Source: a virus. From it: a DNA stretch of 26,690 nt. This document shows, one piece after another, positions 22,884 through 26,690 of the stretch. The notes beneath the pieces are model-generated. The model was not told where the DNA came from, searched no databases, and saw only the letters and a program-made list of their open reading frames with translations. Position 1 is the stretch's first letter, and every line of letters begins with the position of its first letter. The position numbers and the translations under genes were made by a program. The DNA lies in the IMG/VR virus record IMGVR_UViG_3300042294_004463, positions 1 through 26,690 of that record. One strand, written 5' to 3'.

Positions 22884-23115
22884 GCCATTCGGTCAAAATC
22901 GGCCGGTAGCTGCGGGTTAAGAAGTCCCACTCCATACCTTCCGGCGCCGTCCATTCCCGGTATTTGTCCACCGCGTTCTGCCAAGAAAACTCCAGAGGCT
23001 TGTTCCACTCCTCGGCGGGAGGAAAGTTCCACGGCGCGGTGTCGCGCCAAATTGGATGGGCGCAACCCGCATAACCGGCGGCAAGCAGTCCTACGGCTAT
23101 CCATCGAGCGGCCAT
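22876..23115 (-). CDS. Small lipoprotein
   Basis: 79 residues from ATG at 23115. MAARWIAVGLLAAGYAGC is a lipoprotein signal: a basic residue at 4, a hydrophobic core, and a lipobox YAGC with Cys18. The mature part is about 61 residues, Trp- and Pro-rich (HPIWRDTAPWNFPPAEEW). It would be anchored to a membrane by lipid on Cys18. A start further upstream is rejected because it would put the signal inside the protein. The gene overlaps both neighbours. Possible roles are superinfection exclusion or an outer spanin, but no lysin or inner spanin is seen here. Confidence 0.7.
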   Translation of the reverse strand: MAARWIAVGLLAAGYAGCAHPIWRDTAPWNFPPAEEWNKPLEFSWQNAVDKYREWTAPEGMEWDFLTRSYRPILTEWHD

Positions 23116-23444
23116 TTTTCCTCCAGTTTGTTTTTCAACTCTTGGATCTTTGCCAAGGGCCACATCCCCCATTCGGCCTCTTGCCAGTTCCAAAATGGAA
23201 CAACCCCAAGATCGTTAGCCGCTTTGCGCATCGAGATGTCGCGGGCGTGACGCGCTTTGAACAACTCGCGGCCGGCAAGAACCTGCTTAGCCTGGTCGCC
23301 AAAGAGATGCCCCTGCCCTTCGCAGCGGTCGCAGCATCGCTCTGGCATGACAAATGCCGCGTCCTCGTTGTCCTGATCGGAAGGAAAACCAAACTGAGCG
23401 TGAATCACGCCCATGCCCTCGCAATTAGGACACATCGCATTCAT
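23097..23444 (-). CDS. CxxCxG zinc-finger protein, DnaJ-like repeats
   Basis: 115 residues. Two CxxCxGxG-type knuckles, CPNCEGMG (5-12) and CDRCEGQG (38-45), are like those of the DnaJ zinc-binding region and should bind one zinc together. After them comes a helical part with ISMRKAANDLGVVPFWNWQE (70-89), which could be a helix-turn-helix. The start ATG overlaps the GT9 stop as ATGA. No J domain is present. Small proteins of this kind are common in phages and of unknown function; binding of protein or nucleic acid is likely. Confidence 0.7.
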   Translation of the reverse strand: MNAMCPNCEGMGVIHAQFGFPSDQDNEDAAFVMPERCCDRCEGQGHLFGDQAKQVLAGRELFKARHARDISMRKAANDLGVVPFWNWQEAEWGMWPLAKIQELKNKLEEKWPLDG

Positions 23445-24565
23445 AGCTCGTAAGGCAAAGTTGTGGGCGGCACCTCATCCCCAGATGAGATGCCGCCCGC
23501 GCTGCCAGAAGCCACTTGACCCCCCCGAGTCCGTTTCTCCTCCAGCAGTCGCATAGTTTCGCGCACGATGCGTTCCGGCTCGATTGTCGCCAGCGCTTCG
23601 CATTTCCCCGTCTGCGCGCAAGGCCCGTGCGCCGGGTAAGCCGAGCCGCGTCCATGCCAATAGCAAGGCGCGCACTTAAGATTGCCACTCAAGGCACGGA
23701 TGGACGGCGCATAAGCCGTGCGCGCTTTCCAAGGAAATGGCGCATACAAAGCAACAGTCGGCAGGCCCAGCGCACCGGCCACATGGCACATGGCCGAATC
23801 CGGCGCGAGGACAACATCGCAATCAGCCAATACCGCGCAGGATTGCCCGAACGTCTTGGCGGCGGCGGCGATGTTGTAGACACTGGGATTGACGTCGGTC
23901 AGTTCTACGCTGCCGGGACTTCCAAAGATCGCGATTTCCACATTATGCATGAGCAGACCCAGCAGGGCTTTGTGCATAAGTTCGTGCGGATACGTGCGCG
24001 TCGGCGCGGAGGCCATGAGCTGCACGCCTACCCGTGGCTTGCGATTGCGGGGAAAGTTCTCCTTGGCCCACTGCATATCGGCAGGGCGAACGGAGTAAAG
24101 AAGCTCTTTGCTGACCAGTTCCACGCCAGCTCGCTCCGCGATCAGGTCCACGGCGTGTCGCTCTGGTTCCGGCGCAAACTCAATGACCCCCTCCAGCCAA
24201 ACATGGTAGCCGTAGGGCATCACTTGGCCCATCCGCATCGGATATGGAATGTAACCTATTTGCGGAAAAGCCGAGAGGGCATCAGCGTAATTGCGATGGC
24301 AGCAAACGGTGACTTTGCTGCCCAAAGCGAGAAACGCCTTGATCGTCGGCGTCATAAATAGAATGTCACCGAAGCCGCCGCTGCGAGTGATCAGAACATC
24401 CTTGCTGGACGGATCACTCTGAATCTCGACATCCGTGACCTTGCCTGCCACCCCCATCATCAGCAGATGCGCCAGAGTCGGATCTTCCAAAAGATACCGC
24501 TCGCCAGCCTTGAATTCCAGCCCGTGACCGGCGTAATCCTTGAGAACTTCAGTTTGCCGTGCCAT
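23441..24565 (-). CDS. Glycosyltransferase family 9 (heptosyltransferase-like)
   Basis: 374 residues. ITRSGGFGDILFMTPTIKAF (59-78) is the N-terminal GDxLxxTP signature of GT9 enzymes, and APDSAMCHVAGALGLPTVAL (254-273) is the C-terminal nucleotide-sugar-binding block. A four-Cys cluster (LKCAPCYWHGRG...HGPCAQTGKC, 297-322) matches the cysteine-rich loop near the end of many heptosyltransferases. About 50 residues precede the fold (YAGHGLEFKAGERYLLEDPT), an extra N-terminal extension. There is no signal or membrane segment. The gene has a good Shine-Dalgarno (AAAGGAGA). It likely alters a host surface glycan or phage structure, together with the FkbM-like gene downstream. Confidence 0.85.
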   Translation of the reverse strand: MARQTEVLKDYAGHGLEFKAGERYLLEDPTLAHLLMMGVAGKVTDVEIQSDPSSKDVLITRSGGFGDILFMTPTIKAFLALGSKVTVCCHRNYADALSAFPQIGYIPYPMRMGQVMPYGYHVWLEGVIEFAPEPERHAVDLIAERAGVELVSKELLYSVRPADMQWAKENFPRNRKPRVGVQLMASAPTRTYPHELMHKALLGLLMHNVEIAIFGSPGSVELTDVNPSVYNIAAAAKTFGQSCAVLADCDVVLAPDSAMCHVAGALGLPTVALYAPFPWKARTAYAPSIRALSGNLKCAPCYWHGRGSAYPAHGPCAQTGKCEALATIEPERIVRETMRLLEEKRTRGGQVASGSAGGISSGDEVPPTTLPYEL

Positions 24566-24830
24566 TTGATTCTCCTTTCAGGGCTTCCACGGCGTGCCAG
24601 TAGCGCACCGCTTTGTCGCCGTTCCACCCCCGCTTGCCGGACTCGATTTCGGAAAAATGCGAGGGACACATACCCATTTTGCGCGCCACGGCACGGCCCT
24701 TGATCCCGTGCTGTTGACGGTAGCTCTTGGCGGCAGCCCCCGTGGCAGCGTCATCCACGATCGGCTTCCAGCCGGTGATCTTGAGAAACGGCGGTGTATT
24801 GGACACCGTGCAAGTCCACGTTCTTACCAT
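24549..24830 (-). CDS. XRE-type helix-turn-helix protein
   Basis: 93 residues. Residues ~43-68 (IKGRAVARKMGMCPSHFSEIESGK) form a clear helix-turn-helix of the XRE/Cro kind, with the usual SHFSEIE recognition helix and a following GKRGW. The first ~30 residues have no recognised fold and may be dispensable or mis-started; no better ATG is available. It likely binds an operator as a repressor or regulator of this operon. It ends inside the start of the GT9 gene (17-nt overlap). Confidence 0.75.
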   Translation of the reverse strand: MVRTWTCTVSNTPPFLKITGWKPIVDDAATGAAAKSYRQQHGIKGRAVARKMGMCPSHFSEIESGKRGWNGDKAVRYWHAVEALKGESNGTAN

Positions 24831-24910
24831 TTGTCGGAGTCAAAAATGCAGACCAACAGGCAGGTCAAAAACGCGGCCAAGGTCAGATAGGCGGGAATGA
24901 GGTGATCCAT
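24824..24910 (-). CDS. Tiny membrane peptide
   Basis: 28 residues starting MDHLIPAYLTLAAFLTCLLV, with one hydrophobic segment (about 4-22) and a polar end FDSDKW. The ATG overlaps the upstream TGA as TGATG, and the stop overlaps the start of the XRE gene by seven bases. Overlaps at both ends and a plausible membrane helix support a real gene, but at this length chance is not excluded. Confidence 0.5.
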   Translation of the reverse strand: MDHLIPAYLTLAAFLTCLLVCIFDSDKW

Positions 24911-25071
24911 CACTTTTCCGGCTCCTCCGCTCGCCACTCGCCCTGTTCCAGCGGCTTGTCTGGATGCACCAGCTTGAAGCGGTTGATGCCCAGTTCCAGC
25001 AGCTTCTCGACGGACATATCGCCCTCGACCTCAAAGCTGTAGCCACGATTATCGCGAAACTTGATCTTCAT
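24910..25071 (-). CDS. Small hypothetical protein
   Basis: 53 residues starting MKIKFRDNRGYSFEVEGDMS. Charged, probably a small beta-hairpin followed by a helix (SVEKLLELGINRF), with an acidic end. No match recognised. It overlaps the end of the gene before it by 23 nt and couples to the next by TGATG, as other genes here do. It is likely real from its spacing and codon pattern. Function is unknown. Confidence 0.6.
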   Translation of the reverse strand: MKIKFRDNRGYSFEVEGDMSVEKLLELGINRFKLVHPDKPLEQGEWRAEEPEK

Positions 25072-25402
25072 GGCTTTTCATGGCTGCGGCGACCTTCCAT
25101 GCGGCTTGGGCGATTTCGTCGGCCGTTAGTCCTGTGTTACCTTCTCTGGAGGCATATCCACTCAACAATCCTGTCAACGCAGCATTGGCGTAGGAACGCA
25201 GCACACGACGATGCGAGGCAGATGTTCGTGGGCGGCGGGGCGCTTTTTCTTTTAGCTCAAGGCCGGTCGCGTTGAGGGCTTCCTGCAACGCATCTTCCAA
25301 CAATGCGATCTCGGCTTGCTGCCCTTGGATGATTTGGTGGGCGCTCTGTTTGGGGGCAGTGTTCTTTTTGCGTGTGGCTTTAGTTTTGTCGTTTTGTCTC
25401 AT
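25049..25402 (-). CDS. Hypothetical early protein
   Basis: 117 residues. A very basic, disordered N-terminus (MRQNDKTKATRKKNTAPKQS) precedes a helix (IIQGQQAEIALLEDALQEAL), a second basic stretch (KEKAPRRPRTSASHRR) and helical LTADEIAQAAWKVAAAMKSH. Basic regions suggest nucleic-acid binding, but no domain is recognised. The start overlaps the upstream stop as ATGA. Confidence 0.65.
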   Translation of the reverse strand: MRQNDKTKATRKKNTAPKQSAHQIIQGQQAEIALLEDALQEALNATGLELKEKAPRRPRTSASHRRVLRSYANAALTGLLSGYASREGNTGLTADEIAQAAWKVAAAMKSHEDQVSR

Positions 25403-25680
25403 AGGGTTGCCTCCATCAGCGACTTCTCCAGCGCATCCGGCGTCTCGCCAAAAGCGACCAATTTGCGGAAGGTCACGGTTTCGTGGACGCTCTCGCGCAC
25501 GCGGGGGATGGCGTCCAAATGCACGTCCTCGGTCACCAGCTCATGCGCCTGGAAGCGCAGCCAGCTATACTTCTCGTTTACCGGACGGTCGGAGTGCGAC
25601 TCCCATCGGTCCACAATTTCCAAGCCGGGATAACGGCGCCGCAACTTGCGGAGCGCGGGGTCGGTGTCGTAGGTCATCAT
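25399..25680 (-). CDS. Hypothetical early protein
   Basis: 93 residues starting MMTYDTDPALRKLRRRYPGL; either of the two ATGs could be used, the first overlapping the upstream stop as ATGA. A charged, soluble protein with an Arg-rich segment near 11-16 and LRFQAHELVTEDVHLDAIPR in the middle. It ends in a helix (GETPDALEKSLMEATL). No family recognised. Its overlaps place it in the small-gene early operon. Confidence 0.65.
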   Translation of the reverse strand: MMTYDTDPALRKLRRRYPGLEIVDRWESHSDRPVNEKYSWLRFQAHELVTEDVHLDAIPRVRESVHETVTFRKLVAFGETPDALEKSLMEATL

Positions 25681-25970
25681 AAGTTTTTGAGTGGGTCTCG
25701 GAGCACAAATGTCCCTATCGGACGGTTATGGCACGTAGATCGGGATGACCGCTTGTAGCCCACACAGACCCACTCAGATTTGTTAAAGACGGCGCCCATG
25801 ACCCGCGGATCAATGCTGGGCGGTAAAGGACACAACCGGCGCACGTCGTTGATATTGACCGGCCCGCTGCGGCCCAGTTGTCTGGCGACCGCGCGCGCCT
25901 CGGCGAGCCAATCGGCACGCTTGGCCTCCAGGCGCGGGAGAACTTCTGTTTCAAAAAGACTTTGGGTCAT
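25677..25970 (-). CDS. Hypothetical phage protein, DVRRLCPLPP family
   Basis: 97 residues. The sequence DVRRLCPLPPSIDPRVMGAV, followed by W-VCVGY and STCHNRPIGTFVL, resembles from memory a protein seen widely in phage accessory regions, with unknown function. The N-terminus (WLAEARAVARQLGR) is helical, and the pattern of a helix, a DVxxLCPxPP block, and a two-stranded end suggests a winged-helix-like fold. DNA binding in early phage functions is possible but not shown. Coupled by ATGA to both neighbours. Confidence 0.65.
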   Translation of the reverse strand: MTQSLFETEVLPRLEAKRADWLAEARAVARQLGRSGPVNINDVRRLCPLPPSIDPRVMGAVFNKSEWVCVGYKRSSRSTCHNRPIGTFVLRDPLKNL

Positions 25971-26179
25971 GCTCTTTGCTCCCAGATCGGGGCCGGAATG
26001 TGCGGCGGATGCATTGTGCCGATCAATTGCAGCACGTGAATTTTGCGGCCCGTTTTGAGCGCCAGACGGCCTGCTTCCGTCTTGGCCTCCTCGAACGTCT
26101 CATGACGGACTTGCGGCTTGTCGCCTTCGAAAAATGGGTTGAGGCACATATACCAAACCCTCGGTGACCAGTTGCTCAT
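25967..26179 (-). CDS. Small hypothetical protein
   Basis: 70 residues starting MSNWSPRVWYMCLNPFFEGD. It has aromatic-rich strands, a helix (ETFEEAKTEAGRLALKTGRK) and IHVLQLIGTMHPP. The pattern of strand, helix, strand is common in small phage proteins of unknown role. The ATG is preceded by a copy of the 26-bp repeat that also precedes the gene at 26434, so the two may be controlled alike. An AGAGC stretch is the only ribosome-site candidate. Confidence 0.65.
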   Translation of the reverse strand: MSNWSPRVWYMCLNPFFEGDKPQVRHETFEEAKTEAGRLALKTGRKIHVLQLIGTMHPPHIPAPIWEQRA

Positions 26180-26189
26180 GCTCTAATCA

Positions 26190-26215
26190 TGCACCACTGT
26201 AAATTTGCCGGACGG
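26190..26215 (-). repeat. 26-bp repeat, copy 1
   Basis: Matches 26447-26472 at 24 of 26 positions. On the minus strand it lies just upstream of the ATG at 26179 and overlaps nothing but the gap between the two first genes. Core shared by both: GCAAATTTACAGTGG. Confidence 0.75.
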
Positions 26216-26434
26216 TCAGTTGTGGCAGGCGGCCTCCGGACGGCCGACCAGCAGAATTGTGAACTCGATATGTCCGACGGCCATGTCCGGCCCCGCCACC
26301 TTGCCGTCTTTATCAGTGTCCAGAGCGATGTGGATGGCCTTGGGGATGGTGAATTCCATGCTGGCGGCCTCGGCCTGCGAGCATGCCCCGACAATTTCGC
26401 GTAGTATCCCTTGCACGTAGTTGTAAATCGTCAC
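26216..26434 (-). CDS. Small protein with an EF-hand-like loop
   Basis: 72 residues from GTG at 26434; an in-frame TTG at 26476 would add 14 residues. Residues 39-50, DTDKDGKVAGPD, have Asp at 1, 3 and 5, Gly at 6, a hydrophobic at 8 and Asp at 12, the pattern of an EF-hand calcium loop. Helical (YVQGILREIVGACSQAEAAS) and strand-like parts flank it. AAGGA lies very close to the GTG. An overlapping frame in this stretch is rejected because this one fits the operon and has the motif. It is the first likely gene of the leftward operon. Confidence 0.55.
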   Translation of the reverse strand: MTIYNYVQGILREIVGACSQAEAASMEFTIPKAIHIALDTDKDGKVAGPDMAVGHIEFTILLVGRPEAACHN

Positions 26435-26446
26435 TCGTCCTTGTTT

Positions 26447-26472
26447 TGCGCCACTGTAAATTTGCTGGACGG
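26447..26472 (-). repeat. 26-bp repeat, copy 2
   Basis: Matches 26190-26215 at 24 of 26 positions and lies just upstream of the GTG at 26434. The pair sits 257 bp apart and flanks the first gene. Confidence 0.75.
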
Positions 26473-26518
26473 GCAAAATTGCGGACGGACGGGCAAAAAT
26501 TACGGACGGCGATTTTTA
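26466..26518. repeat. Short GGACGG/GCAAAAATT tandem repeats
   Basis: Imperfect units GGACGGGCAAAATTGC, GGACGGGCAAAAATTAC and GGACGGCGATTTTTAC follow each other between the promoter candidate and the first gene. They look like operator or iteron units, all in the presumed 5' untranslated region. Confidence 0.55.
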
Positions 26519-26540
26519 CCTGGGATTTTGCCTGGGCCGG

Positions 26541-26591
26541 TCAAAAAAAATATCTCGGTGGGTCGTGCGCCAGGTATTCTTGGTTATTCAT
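26541..26591 (-). CDS. Possible 16-codon leader peptide
   Basis: ATG at 26591 followed by 15 codons to TGA (MNNQEYLAHDPPRYFF). It lies 5-10 bp beyond the TATAAT box, so transcription would start almost at its ATG. There is no Shine-Dalgarno. It might be a leader peptide, or chance. Confidence 0.2.
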   Translation of the reverse strand: MNNQEYLAHDPPRYFF

Positions 26592-26596
26592 AAGTA

Positions 26597-26638
26597 ATTA
26601 TAAGCGTGTATGTTATTTTGCGCGTTTTGTATGTTATT
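26597..26638 (-). promoter_or_regulatory. Candidate leftward promoter with paired direct repeats
   Basis: On the minus strand TATAAT (26602-26597) forms a perfect -10 box. No -35 hexamer is present at 17 bp (ACGCGC). Instead two exact copies of AATAACATACA (26628-26638 and 26607-26617) are spaced 21 bp, two helical turns, and cover the region upstream of the -10. This is what an activator-dependent promoter would look like; the binding protein is unknown. Confidence 0.5.
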
Positions 26639-26690
26639 CGTCTCGTTTCGCGCGCGCGCTTGCGGTAGGATCGGCACGCTTATGAAAAGC

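Noticed and set aside
26466-26518. CRISPR array
   Set aside because: Units are short, imperfect and without spacers of constant length.
26682-26690. Plus-strand gene start ATGAAAAGC at the right edge
   Set aside because: Only three codons are visible, so it is mentioned as a possibility but not annotated.

Overview
The window reads as part of a tailed double-stranded DNA phage or prophage with a siphovirus-like layout. Nearly every gene lies on the minus strand, packed with ATGA/TAATG overlaps, so transcription runs from high to low coordinates. TAA, TAG and TGA all end genes, so there is no sign of stop-codon reassignment. No host gene, integrase or terminase large subunit is visible. The host cannot be named from the sequence; a Gram-negative-type bacterium is a reasonable guess from the heptosyltransferase-like gene and the lipoprotein, but this is inference.

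Layout in the direction of transcription: (1) 26435-26690 is an AT-rich control region with a TATAAT box, two 11-bp direct repeats 21 bp apart, and 26-bp repeats that continue around the first gene. (2) 26434-24549 holds small early-type genes of unknown role, two tiny genes and an XRE-like HTH protein. (3) 24565-22033 is a surface or modification cassette: GT9 glycosyltransferase, CxxCxG zinc protein, lipoprotein, small membrane protein and FkbM-like methyltransferase. (4) 22048-10850 is the head module: unknown gene, gpW-like joiner, lambda-type portal, small helical protein, a 1456-residue modular protein, two glycine-zipper proteins, a SET-domain protein, prohead protease/scaffold, decoration protein and major capsid protein, closed by a perfect 15-bp hairpin terminator. 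(5) 10762-1 is the head-tail and tail module, interrupted by a cassette of tRNA(CAU), metallophosphoesterase, winged-helix protein and HExxH metallopeptidase; then come tail tube, probable assembly chaperone, tape measure and six tail genes, the last leaving the window.

The most unusual signal is a motif, A(A/G)TTGACA, on the minus strand. I see six exact copies and three one-base variants, and all nine sit 13-20 nt upstream of a start codon, generally where no good Shine-Dalgarno is present. It cannot be an ordinary -35 box because the coding sequence begins too soon. Two of the nine lie inside long reading frames: one precedes Met174 of the protease/scaffold gene, exactly where a nested scaffold start is expected, and one precedes Met154 of the 1456-residue protein. 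This suggests a start-associated sequence, comparable in position to those of cluster K mycobacteriophages but with a different sequence.

The 1456-residue protein occupies the position between portal and protease where MuF or ejected proteins are often encoded. It joins a ParB-like N-terminal domain, about a dozen glycine-rich membrane-like segments and an embedded Cys-rich domain, and is a candidate polyvalent-type protein delivered with the genome.
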